Positions 6,392 to 15,184 of a DNA stretch of 57,928 bases are shown piece by piece. Position numbers and translations under genes: made by a program. The stretch is from Bacteroidales bacterium (GTDB lineage Bacteria > Bacteroidota > Bacteroidia > Bacteroidales > JAADJA01): the NCBI GenBank assembly GCA_016783885.1, contig JADHVR010000014.1, forward strand, positions 1 through 57,928, in the 5' to 3' direction. The stretch's first letter is position 1; every line of letters starts with the position of its first letter. Under the pieces are notes generated by a model that was not told the origin of the DNA, ran no database searches, and was given only the letters and a program-made list of their open reading frames with translations.

Positions 6392-8686
6392 ATGGATACT
6401 TTATTCAGAAAAGATGCATTTAATTATCATGCAAAAGGAAGACCCGGCAAGCTGGAGGTTGTTCCTACAAAGCCTTATTCAACACAAAGGGATCTATCGT
6501 TAGCCTATACACCGGGCGTTGCCGATCCTTGTCTTGCTATTAAAGATAACCCGAAAGATGTTTATAAATACACGGCAAAGGGAAATTTGGTTGCAGTAAT
6601 TTCAAACGGAACGGCTGTACTAGGACTGGGAGACATAGGTCCTGAAGCCGGGAAACCTGTGATGGAAGGTAAAGGTCTGCTGTTTAAGGTTTTTGCCGAC
6701 TTAGATGTTTTTGATATTGAGGTCAACGAAAAAGACATTAAGAAATTCGTTGACATAGTTGTAGCTATTGCCCCGACTTTCGGAGGAATCAATCTCGAAG
6801 ATATTAAAGCGCCCGAATGTTTTGAGATAGAAGACAGGATAAAAGAAGCGGTTGATATACCTGTTATGCACGACGACCAGCATGGCACGGCTATCATTAC
6901 ATCAGCAGGTTTGTTAAATGCTTTGGAGATAAATGGCAAAAAAGTCGAAGATGTTAAAATTGTAGTTAACGGTGCAGGGGCTGCCGCTGTTTCCTGTACA
7001 AAACTTTACATTAAACTGGGTGTAAAACCGGAAAATATTATCATGTTAGACAGTAAAGGTGTTTTGCATAAAGACAGGACTGACCTTAATCCCATTAAGA
7101 AGCAGTTTGTTACTGATAAACCGGTTCATACACTTGAAGAAGCCCTGAAAGGAGCTGATATGTTTCTCGGATTATCTGTTGCAGGTGTGTTGAAAAAAGA
7201 ATATTTGCCATCAATGGCAGATAATCCTATTATTTTTGCATTGGCAAATCCTGTTCCCGAAATACTTCCCGAAGAAGCTCATTCTGTTCGTTCTGATATT
7301 ATGATGGCAACCGGAAGGTCGGATATTCCAAACCAAATAAACAATGTACTGGGATTCCCGTTTATTTTCAGGGGAGCGATGGATGTTAAAGCAACCACCA
7401 TAAATGATGAAATGAAGCTGGCTGCTTCCATAGCTTTGGCGGAACTCACTAAGTTGCCTGTACCGGAAGAGGTAAACATAGCGTTTCAAACTTCAAACCT
7501 AAAATTCGGAAAGGATTATATTATTCCGAAACCCACTGATCCGCGCCTTATAACTCATGTAGCTATGGCAGTGGCAAAAGCTGCAATGGAATCGGGTGTT
7601 GCAAGGGAACCCATTAAGGATTGGGATAAATATAATGAGGAGTTAAGTAAAAGGCTTGGGCTTAGTAATCCGCTGATCAGGCAAATTAAATCCAGGACAA
7701 AACGTGACCCGAAACGCGTTGTTTTTGCCGAGGCTGAAAATTATAAAATGCTTAAAGCAGCCGAAATCATAGTGAATGAAAAACTTGCTTATCCAATTCT
7801 TCTGGGCAATGAGGATTATATCAGGAAATTGATAAAAGAGAATGCACTTGAACTTGACGGAGTTGAAATCATTAATCCTAAATCAAAAGAAGAAAAACAA
7901 AGAAGACTTCAGTTTGCTGATTTGTATTGGAAAAAGAGAAACAGGAAAGGTGTAACTTTGACTTCGGCACAAGATGTTATGCTGCACAGGAATTACTTCA
8001 GTCCGATGCTTGTCGAATCAGGCTATGCAGATGCCATGATATCGGGTCTGACAAGGAACTACCCTGATACATTAAGGCCGGCTCTTGCGATAATCGGTAA
8101 AAAAGAAGATGCCAAAATTGTATCGGGTATGTATATTATCAATACAAAAGAAGGCCCTTATTTTCTTGCAGATTGTACTGTTAATAAAAATCCTACAGTT
8201 GAACAAATGGTGGAAATTACATTGCAGACAGCTTATGCAATTCAGCAATTCAAGATTAAGCCACGTATTGCTTTTGTATCCTATTCTAATTTTGGCTCGA
8301 ATGACGGTACAATACCTCAAAAGCAAAGGGAAGCTGTCAGGATACTTCACAAGGATTATCCCGATTTGGTAGTGGACGGCGAAATGCAGGTTAATGTGGC
8401 TTTAAATGATGAAATTCTAAAGGAAACTTTCCCGTTTTCAAAATTGGTTGGCGGAGCAGCTAATACATTGATATTCCCTTATCTGACTGCCGGAAATATC
8501 GCTTATAAACTGTTACAAAACGTTAGCAAGCTTGAGGTTATAGGCCCGATTATTAATGGCATGAACAAATCGGTGCATGTATTACAAATAGGAAGCAGCG
8601 TTAACGAAATCGTAAATATGGTGATGATAGCTGTGATGGATGCACAGTGCGTTGAAAAGAGGATGAAGGGCGAGAAGTGTAAATAG
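6392..8686 (+). CDS. maeB: NADP-dependent malic enzyme with phosphotransacetylase-like tail
   Basis: 764 residues, the length of large MaeB-type enzymes. The N-terminal malic enzyme domain (about 1-410) decarboxylates malate to pyruvate and shows LAYTPGVADPC, GLGDIGPEAGKPVMEGK, the metal-binding EDIKAPE and VMHDDQHGTA. A Rossmann motif, VVNGAGAAA, lies near residue 190. Residues about 430-760 form the phosphate acetyltransferase-like domain, which in this family is regulatory (binding acetyl-CoA) rather than catalytic. The enzyme supplies NADPH and pyruvate from the TCA cycle. It is a single gene with its own promoter, facing a convergent cyclase gene. Confidence 0.92.
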   Translation: MDTLFRKDAFNYHAKGRPGKLEVVPTKPYSTQRDLSLAYTPGVADPCLAIKDNPKDVYKYTAKGNLVAVISNGTAVLGLGDIGPEAGKPVMEGKGLLFKVFADLDVFDIEVNEKDIKKFVDIVVAIAPTFGGINLEDIKAPECFEIEDRIKEAVDIPVMHDDQHGTAIITSAGLLNALEINGKKVEDVKIVVNGAGAAAVSCTKLYIKLGVKPENIIMLDSKGVLHKDRTDLNPIKKQFVTDKPVHTLEEALKGADMFLGLSVAGVLKKEYLPSMADNPIIFALANPVPEILPEEAHSVRSDIMMATGRSDIPNQINNVLGFPFIFRGAMDVKATTINDEMKLAASIALAELTKLPVPEEVNIAFQTSNLKFGKDYIIPKPTDPRLITHVAMAVAKAAMESGVAREPIKDWDKYNEELSKRLGLSNPLIRQIKSRTKRDPKRVVFAEAENYKMLKAAEIIVNEKLAYPILLGNEDYIRKLIKENALELDGVEIINPKSKEEKQRRLQFADLYWKKRNRKGVTLTSAQDVMLHRNYFSPMLVESGYADAMISGLTRNYPDTLRPALAIIGKKEDAKIVSGMYIINTKEGPYFLADCTVNKNPTVEQMVEITLQTAYAIQQFKIKPRIAFVSYSNFGSNDGTIPQKQREAVRILHKDYPDLVVDGEMQVNVALNDEILKETFPFSKLVGGAANTLIFPYLTAGNIAYKLLQNVSKLEVIGPIINGMNKSVHVLQIGSSVNEIVNMVMIAVMDAQCVEKRMKGEKCK

Positions 8687-8740
8687 TTTGTTCGGTTAAG
8701 GGCTCAAAGTTAAAAGTTATTATAACAAATAACATATAAC

Positions 8741-11554
8741 TTACAACAACTCCATTTCCTCAAGTTTAGCCCTGGCTTTTTGAGCGGGTTCATAATTGCT
8801 GTCGGCATCTTTCCATACGTCATTTGCTGTTTTAAGGTGTTCAAAGGCTTTGTCATTTTCACCTTTATCGAGATAAAGCAAGGCTGCTTCGTAATTATTT
8901 TCAGGATCATAAGGTGAGTCTTTTAAGGCTATTAATAAATATTCCTCAGCTTTCCTCAATTTATTTAGTTTTCTGTAACAACGTCCAATAAACCTGTTGA
9001 TATCGAATCCTGTCGGTTGAAGTTCTAATACCTTTACGTAACTATCAATTGCCATTTCATACTCACCATTAATTTCATAAATTCTGGCTTGACCATAATA
9101 AATTACTATTTGCAAAATATCTTCTCCAAAATCATTCATTAATTTCTCGGCTTCAATAATTGCTTTCCTCGCATTATCAATATCTTCAAGGTCTATATAT
9201 ACAAGTAAATATCCAAAATATACTACTTTATCAACAGGTGCTTCAAATTGTTCCTCAATTTCTTTAAGCACCTTAAATGCTTTATCATCTTTACCAGCCT
9301 TAGTATATTTATCAATATCAAAAACTTTTGAAATCAGAGTAGTTTTTGGAGATGAATTTTTTTCCATTTCTTTAAACTTTAGTTCCATATATTTAACTGA
9401 CTCATTCATTTGTCCCATTAATTCATAATACGACTCAAGTGAACTATAAACTTCCATACTATCAGAAGAAGTTTTACATTTTTTTAATGCTTCCAGATTT
9501 TGTTCAAGGGCTTCAGTAAAATTTCCAAGCTGCATTTCCAATCTTGCTAAATTAAGCAATAATGATACTTTTTCGGTCTCTATCAAAAGGGCTTTCTCAT
9601 AATAAGGTTTTGCCTGTTCATAATCACCTTTAATAAAATACAAATTACCAATATTTCTGTATGATTTATAGTCTCTCGGAAATTGTTTTTCATATTGCTT
9701 GTAATAATCAAGGGCTTTATCATATTCAGCCATTGTCACGTATAAATTTCCAATTGTTGTCAGATAATCATATTGTTCAGGGTCAATTTTTAAGATGAGC
9801 TCATATTGAGAAATTGCTTCTTTAATCTGATTTTTAACATTATATATTGCTGCAAGAGTAGCATGCCCCATGATGTCATCAGGAAAAAGCTCAACCCACA
9901 TTTTTACAATAGCAAATGATTTTTCAGGTTCTAATGTTATTGCGTAATAAAAATATTTAGTAAGAAACTGAAGTCTTTCAGGTAATTTATACAGATTTTG
10001 CATAACCACCTGAAGCGATTCTTTTGCTTTTTTCACCTGATTTGTATTGAAATAAAATTCGGCTAAGGTTAAATAAGCAAGTATGAAACCGGCATCTTCC
10101 TTTATCGCTTTTTCAACATATTCAGTTCCTTTTGACCAGTTGTTATTAATAACAATCAAATTGTTTCCTTTTGTAAAATTTTTAAGAGCAGTGAACGAAT
10201 TAGTAAATATCTCAGATAAAGGAAGATCATTTACTTCCTCCAAATGTGATTCGGAAATTTCCATGTCTTTCTTTAATTGTATTGTAAGTTCATCTATTAA
10301 ATTAAAAATATCTGTTCCTGTAAAAATATTTTCTGTTAAAAGTTTTCCTGTATTAGTTTCATAAAGATTAACTTTTAAAGAATAATCATTATTTTGCTTT
10401 GTAAAAGAACCGGTTAAAAAATAATTCAGATGATAATAATCTGCGATTTTCTTTTTTAGAGTAAATGGTAGTCCGACACCTTCAGGAAAACCAAATTCTT
10501 TTAATTTATTGAAAAAATTAAAGCTCGATCTTGTATTTATAAAAATATCCTGCGAAAGATCATAATCAATCATAGTTGAAATTGCATATTGCAACCAGTT
10601 CAGTGTTGAATCGTTTGTTTCATTTTCAAAGAAAAAGATTGCAATTTTTTTTCTGAATTCACTTTTTACTATGATACGTTCTATTTTTTCTCCTTGTTCA
10701 TTCTCAATAGTAACAGCAGTTGTTGCTGCTCCAAGGTCTTTTCCTTTAAAAAGAAATACAACGAGTAAAATAGTTAACACAGCATTAATTGGCATACCTA
10801 TCAGTTCAACTTTTGTCCATGAACCTGCTTCCCTTTTTCCGTGAAAAAATGTGATAAGAATTACAGAAGGCAGTAAGGAAAGTAAAATAACCCAAGTAAG
10901 TTCAACAAGGTGAGGTGAAAACATATAGCTGGAAACTATGGCTTCCACAACCTGCCTGATGATCCATGAGATTATAAGGTAAATGGCGGATATCTGAAAA
11001 ACACGCCTGTCCCATAAATCCTTCAGCAAAGAGACCGGTTGTTTTATTTCTTCGCCGGAAATATCGTCTGTCAGAACTTTATATATTTCAATATGTTCGT
11101 TAACCCCTTTAAGTCCTTTCTTTCCTATTGAAACCGTGTGTATATCTTCTTTATTCCGTATCTGGCTTCTCACATCTTCCGAAATACAAATACCGTTTGG
11201 CGGAGCCAATGGCTCAATCCTTGCAGCCGTGTTCACAGCCGAACCGAAAACATCTCCTTCCTTAAAAATAACATCGCCGATATGAATACCTGCGCGTATT
11301 GTCAGATCTTCATCTTTCAGACGCTTTTGAACATTAATAGCAAATCTTACTGCCTCTACAGCGCTTTGGAACATTATGAGCAATCCGTCGCCTATTTCTT
11401 TCACTACTTCTCCGTCATGAGCCTCTACTATGGGAAAAATTATTTCACGCTGTTTTTGCAGGAGTTGCATTGTGCGCTGTTCGTCCTTCTCCATTTGCTT
11501 AGTGTATCCGACAATATCGGTGAAAACTATTGCGGCGAGCTTATGGTCTTTCAT
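8741..11554 (-). CDS. Class III adenylyl cyclase with membrane region and TPRs
   Basis: 937 residues. The N-terminal cyclase domain (about 5-165) has both metal-binding Asp motifs (VFTDIVGYT, EIGDGLLIMF), an adenine-specifying Lys just before the second, DVFGSAVN, and the N/R pair in VNTAARIE, so it should make cAMP. Three hydrophobic segments follow (about 190-285). Next is a periplasm- or cytosol-facing domain (about 300-450; IAIFFFENET..) that resembles FlgO/TolB-type domains. About a dozen TPR-like repeats then run to the C-terminus. The TPR part probably senses or docks a partner. Start ATG 11554 opens directly into the cyclase domain. The gene is transcribed alone and converges with maeB. 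Confidence 0.85.
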   Translation of the reverse strand: MKDHKLAAIVFTDIVGYTKQMEKDEQRTMQLLQKQREIIFPIVEAHDGEVVKEIGDGLLIMFQSAVEAVRFAINVQKRLKDEDLTIRAGIHIGDVIFKEGDVFGSAVNTAARIEPLAPPNGICISEDVRSQIRNKEDIHTVSIGKKGLKGVNEHIEIYKVLTDDISGEEIKQPVSLLKDLWDRRVFQISAIYLIISWIIRQVVEAIVSSYMFSPHLVELTWVILLSLLPSVILITFFHGKREAGSWTKVELIGMPINAVLTILLVVFLFKGKDLGAATTAVTIENEQGEKIERIIVKSEFRKKIAIFFFENETNDSTLNWLQYAISTMIDYDLSQDIFINTRSSFNFFNKLKEFGFPEGVGLPFTLKKKIADYYHLNYFLTGSFTKQNNDYSLKVNLYETNTGKLLTENIFTGTDIFNLIDELTIQLKKDMEISESHLEEVNDLPLSEIFTNSFTALKNFTKGNNLIVINNNWSKGTEYVEKAIKEDAGFILAYLTLAEFYFNTNQVKKAKESLQVVMQNLYKLPERLQFLTKYFYYAITLEPEKSFAIVKMWVELFPDDIMGHATLAAIYNVKNQIKEAISQYELILKIDPEQYDYLTTIGNLYVTMAEYDKALDYYKQYEKQFPRDYKSYRNIGNLYFIKGDYEQAKPYYEKALLIETEKVSLLLNLARLEMQLGNFTEALEQNLEALKKCKTSSDSMEVYSSLESYYELMGQMNESVKYMELKFKEMEKNSSPKTTLISKVFDIDKYTKAGKDDKAFKVLKEIEEQFEAPVDKVVYFGYLLVYIDLEDIDNARKAIIEAEKLMNDFGEDILQIVIYYGQARIYEINGEYEMAIDSYVKVLELQPTGFDINRFIGRCYRKLNKLRKAEEYLLIALKDSPYDPENNYEAALLYLDKGENDKAFEHLKTANDVWKDADSNYEPAQKARAKLEEMELL

Positions 11555-11709
11555 AGTTGTTGCTTTTTTGGTATTACTGCGAAAAAAGTTTGTTTTTGTG
11601 TTATTTAGTTTTTCTGTGATTTAGTGGTATTTTTCCAAGCCTCAAAAATACGAATAAAAATATAGAAACGTAATGAAGATAAAGTTACACAAATTCACGA
11701 ATTAAATAG

Positions 11710-12900
11710 TTATCCCTTTCTTACTGAAGCTCTGTTTTGTAAATCTCTTAACATTTTATCCGGTTCTTTAAATAACATGTTAATAATCATGGAAGCAATA
11801 ATATAGGGTTTAAATCCTGCTTCTATATAAGTTAAAATCCTGTATTTTTCAAATACTTCTTTTTGAACCTCTCCCTGTTCGCACGACACTCCTGAAATAT
11901 CAGCCGGAAGACAATGCATGTAAAGCGCTGAGCCGTCTTTAGTCGTCTTCATTAAGTTATCATTGCATTCCCAGTTTTTATAATTTAAGTTTAAGCTTAA
12001 AGCGTATTTTTCGAGGTCTATTAGTCCTTGTTCATCGTTATTTCTATAGAGTTCGGTTCTTTGTTGCATAACACTGTATGGCGCCCAGCTTTTAGGATAC
12101 ACAATATCAGCATCTTTGAAAGCATCTTCCATTGAACCGGAAATTTTAAAAGAACCCCCTGTCTCCTTTGCCTGGTTTTTTGTTGTTTCAATAACTTCGG
12201 GTTTTAAATTATATCCTTCGGGATAAGCAAGTTCAACGTTCATTCCGAAACGAGTCATTAAACCAATAATACCTTGTGGCACGGATAACGGTTTGCCATA
12301 ACTTGGTGAATACGCCCAGGTCATGGCAATTTTTTTTCCTTTCAGGTTTTCTAATGAACCGAAATAATTTTTCAGGTGGAGTAAATCAGATAAAGACTGT
12401 GTAGGATGATCAATATCGCATTGAAGATTAATGATACCCGGACGCTGATGCAGAACACCATTTCGGAAACCGTCATCAAGGGCTTCCGCCACCTCTTTCA
12501 TATATGCATTTCCGATGCCCTGATATTTATCATCCCTGATTCCGATCATTTCGGTAAAAAAGGAAATCATATTGGCGGTTTCTCTTACTGTTTCACCATG
12601 TGCTATCTGAGACTTCGATTCATCCATATCCTGAACTTTTAGACCGAGCAGGTTAGCTGCCGAAGCATAAGAAAATCTTGTACGGGTTGATTGATCCCTG
12701 AATATTGAAACAGCCAGACCCGAATCAAAACATCGGAGTGATACATTATTTTCGCGTAAGTATTTCAATATTTCTGCCACTAAAAGTATCTGTTTTATTT
12801 CATCGTTTGATTTTTCCCATGTTAGCAGAAAATCTTTTTGATACAGACCGGAACTTAACCGGGCTGTTTCTGATATTAATTTTTTGAATTTTGTTTCCAT
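11710..12900 (-). CDS. ygeW: YgeW-type knotted carbamoyltransferase
   Basis: 396 residues from ATG 12900. The open frame extends upstream to 13032, but that part overlaps ygeY and is not protein-like. Transcarbamylase motifs are intact: carbamoyl-phosphate binding STRTR in RDQSTRTRF (about 70), HPTQSLSDL (about 170) and MHCLPAD (about 335). Length and the WAYSPSYGKPLSVPQG stretch fit YgeW rather than the ~310-320-residue ornithine or N-succinylornithine enzymes. In E. coli and gut anaerobes YgeW acts in anaerobic purine/urate breakdown, moving a carbamoyl group to phosphate. It lies 19 bases after ygeY in an apparent operon. The substrate here is inferred only. Confidence 0.8.
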   Translation of the reverse strand: METKFKKLISETARLSSGLYQKDFLLTWEKSNDEIKQILLVAEILKYLRENNVSLRCFDSGLAVSIFRDQSTRTRFSYASAANLLGLKVQDMDESKSQIAHGETVRETANMISFFTEMIGIRDDKYQGIGNAYMKEVAEALDDGFRNGVLHQRPGIINLQCDIDHPTQSLSDLLHLKNYFGSLENLKGKKIAMTWAYSPSYGKPLSVPQGIIGLMTRFGMNVELAYPEGYNLKPEVIETTKNQAKETGGSFKISGSMEDAFKDADIVYPKSWAPYSVMQQRTELYRNNDEQGLIDLEKYALSLNLNYKNWECNDNLMKTTKDGSALYMHCLPADISGVSCEQGEVQKEVFEKYRILTYIEAGFKPYIIASMIINMLFKEPDKMLRDLQNRASVRKG

Positions 12901-12919
12901 ATAAATTATATTTCTTAAT

Positions 12920-14107
12920 TCAAACCGAACAAGCATAAGCAGCATAAAATGCCGAAGCAACAACCAAATCATCAACCGGGATTTTTTCATTTGGCGCATG
13001 AGCATAAATTTCATTACCAGGTCCAAACCCAATTATGGGTATTCCGTAAATCCCGTTAATCGTTACGCCATTCGTTGAGAATGTCCATTTACCAATACCT
13101 GGCATTTTATTGTATAAATTTTTATATGCATTTATTCCTGATTTGATAACCGGATGATTTTCTTCCATTTTCCATGTTGGGAAATATTTTTCCATTCCAT
13201 ATTTTAATCCTGTAAAAGCCTTTTCTTCATAATATGGAACATCTATTTTAGCATCAATATCATTAATAATACTTTCTAATTCATTAATAGCAGAGTCTTT
13301 TGTTTCGCCCCATGTTAATCTCCTGTCAAGATGTAATCTTGCATAATCGGCAACAGCACAAAGAGAAGGGCTGCCTGATATAAATTCGGAAATCGTAATA
13401 GAGCCTTTTCCAAGAAAATCATCATATTTCAATTTTTCATTCAGCTTTTCTATTTTTAGCGCTGCTTTTGAAGCCATGTAAATAGCATTTTTACCCCGTT
13501 CGGGAGCCGAGCCATGCGCCGAAATACCGTTAAAAGATATTTGAATTTCCATTCTTCCCCGCTGCCCTCTGTAAATATTCAAATTTGTCGGCTCGGTAAT
13601 AATAACAATATCAGGTTTTATTTTGTCTTCTTCAATAATGTACTTCCAGCATAAACCGTCGCAATCTTCTTCAATAACACTTCCAACAAAATAGACAGTC
13701 ATATCATTCTTAAGCCCGATTTCTTTTAGAATTCTGATTGCTGTTACCATTGAAGCTACGCCACCTTTCTGGTCAACACTTCCCCGACCATAAACATACC
13801 CGTCCTTTATTTCACCGGAAAACGGATTAAAATTCCAGTTTTCTATATTTCCAACTTCAACAGTATCGATATGCCCATCGATTGCCAAAACCTTTTTCCC
13901 ATTTCCAATTCTTCCTATAACATTTCCAAGTCCGTCAATTATAACCTCGTCTGCTCCGCTTTTCTCCATTTGCTTTTTAAGTTCCTGCTGAACGTTTTCT
14001 TCATGCCGGCTCAGGGATTTTATTTTTACTAAACCGGATAAATTTTCTGCAGTATAATCTCTGTATTCTTTAGATAATTTCCTGATTTTAATGAATATAT
14101 CTTTCAT
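12920..14107 (-). CDS. ygeY: YgeY-family M20 metallohydrolase
   Basis: 395 residues. M20 zinc-ligand motifs are visible: AIDGHIDTV (H about 78), GRGSVDQKGG (D about 111), the Glu pair in VIEEDCDG (about 147), ITEPTN (E about 173) and a C-terminal His in YAHAPNE. The dimerisation insert (ISAHGSAPERG) is present. The YgeY subfamily is linked to selenium-dependent purine degradation in anaerobes and hydrolyses N-carbamoyl/ureido amino acid intermediates. Here it pairs with ygeW only; no ygeX, hydantoinase, SsnA or selenoprotein gene is in the window. A plain amidohydrolase/peptidase role is the alternative. Confidence 0.75.
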   Translation of the reverse strand: MKDIFIKIRKLSKEYRDYTAENLSGLVKIKSLSRHEENVQQELKKQMEKSGADEVIIDGLGNVIGRIGNGKKVLAIDGHIDTVEVGNIENWNFNPFSGEIKDGYVYGRGSVDQKGGVASMVTAIRILKEIGLKNDMTVYFVGSVIEEDCDGLCWKYIIEEDKIKPDIVIITEPTNLNIYRGQRGRMEIQISFNGISAHGSAPERGKNAIYMASKAALKIEKLNEKLKYDDFLGKGSITISEFISGSPSLCAVADYARLHLDRRLTWGETKDSAINELESIINDIDAKIDVPYYEEKAFTGLKYGMEKYFPTWKMEENHPVIKSGINAYKNLYNKMPGIGKWTFSTNGVTINGIYGIPIIGFGPGNEIYAHAPNEKIPVDDLVVASAFYAAYACSV

Positions 14108-14356
14108 ATAATTACTTTTAAAAATAATTTACCAAAATTAAGAATATAGCTTCGCAAAATAATTAAAAAAGATAAAAATTACGATAATGACGGGAAAATA
14201 TTTAACTCATAGTATATCAGTTAATCATGATATATTTTATATAGACTTATTCTATATTAGAATTTTTTTTAAAAAAATTGATTTCAATTAAAAATTTTGA
14301 TATATTTAACGACTTTTTTATCGGAAACTGAAATTTGATTAATCTGATGATTATTA

Positions 14357-14971
14357 ATGCTTTTTGAAGATGCGTATAAAACAATTGAACAAATTTCGGA
14401 AGGATTATTTAAAAGTAAGGGGAGTAGATTTATAGCATTTGCCCTTCCTGTTAAGAATGAAATAGAGGTAAAAGCACATCTTAAAGAATTAAGAAAAAAA
14501 TACCATGATGCAAGGCATTATTGTTATGCTTACCGGCTTGGCTTTGCTAAGTCAGTATATAGAATGAATGATGACGGCGAACCATCAGGAACAGCAGGAA
14601 GACCAATTTACGGACAGATTATATCAAAAGATTTAACTAATATACTGGTTGTTGTTATTAGATACTTTGGTGGTACAAAATTAGGTGTAAGCGGATTGAT
14701 TAATGCATACAAAACAGCAGCAAAAGAGGCATTGAATAACGCAATAATCATTTCAAAAACGATTAATGATGTTTATGAAATTGAATTTGGATATGAAGAG
14801 ATGAATAATGTAAAAAAAATTATGAGGGAAAGTAACTTAAACCAGATTTTTCAAATTTTTGAGTTGAAATGCAAGATAAAATTTGAAGTACGCAAAAGGG
14901 ATTCTAACCTAGTATTTGAGAAATTTTCCAGAATTAATAATCTTAAAATAAATTATTTACATACTGTTTAG
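14357..14971 (+). CDS. yigZ: YigZ/IMPACT family protein
   Basis: 204 residues. The N-terminal UPF0029 domain (about 1-115) carries the family motifs KSKGSRFIAF, DARHYCYAYRLG, NDDGEPSGTAGRPI and VVVIRYFGGTKLGVSGL. A short C-terminal alpha/beta domain follows. The family relates to eukaryotic IMPACT; the biochemical role in bacteria is unsettled. ATG 14357 puts the family's N-terminal YKTI segment close to the start. Upstream 14108-14356 is AT-rich divergent promoter space with nothing else recognised. Confidence 0.85.
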   Translation: MLFEDAYKTIEQISEGLFKSKGSRFIAFALPVKNEIEVKAHLKELRKKYHDARHYCYAYRLGFAKSVYRMNDDGEPSGTAGRPIYGQIISKDLTNILVVVIRYFGGTKLGVSGLINAYKTAAKEALNNAIIISKTINDVYEIEFGYEEMNNVKKIMRESNLNQIFQIFELKCKIKFEVRKRDSNLVFEKFSRINNLKINYLHTV

Positions 14972-15184
14972 ATGGTAAGTTCAAATATAATTATCATGTT
15001 GTTGGATACGACATTTTTTTTTAATAATCAAGTACATTTTTATTTTTTTTTTTACTTTTTTTAATTGAATTTTGTTCACAATTTCCTTAGAGTAATAGGT
15101 TGTTATTCTTACTATAATACATTGATATTAAATTAAATAGAATAAATGATATTAATTAAATTGCTTTAATGCAATTACTTACGA

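Noticed and set aside
11600..11660. Another copy of the 43-bp dispersed repeat (GTGATTTAGTGG near 11615)
   Set aside because: Only about 12 bases match, within what chance and AT bias could give.
11710..12900. Ornithine or N-succinylornithine carbamoyltransferase
   Set aside because: The protein is about 80 residues longer than those enzymes, has YgeW-type segments and is paired with a YgeY-type hydrolase.
14972..15184. Possible replication origin upstream of dnaA
   Set aside because: The stretch is AT-rich, but no cluster of TTATCCACA-like boxes was found (only TTGTTCACA, two mismatches).
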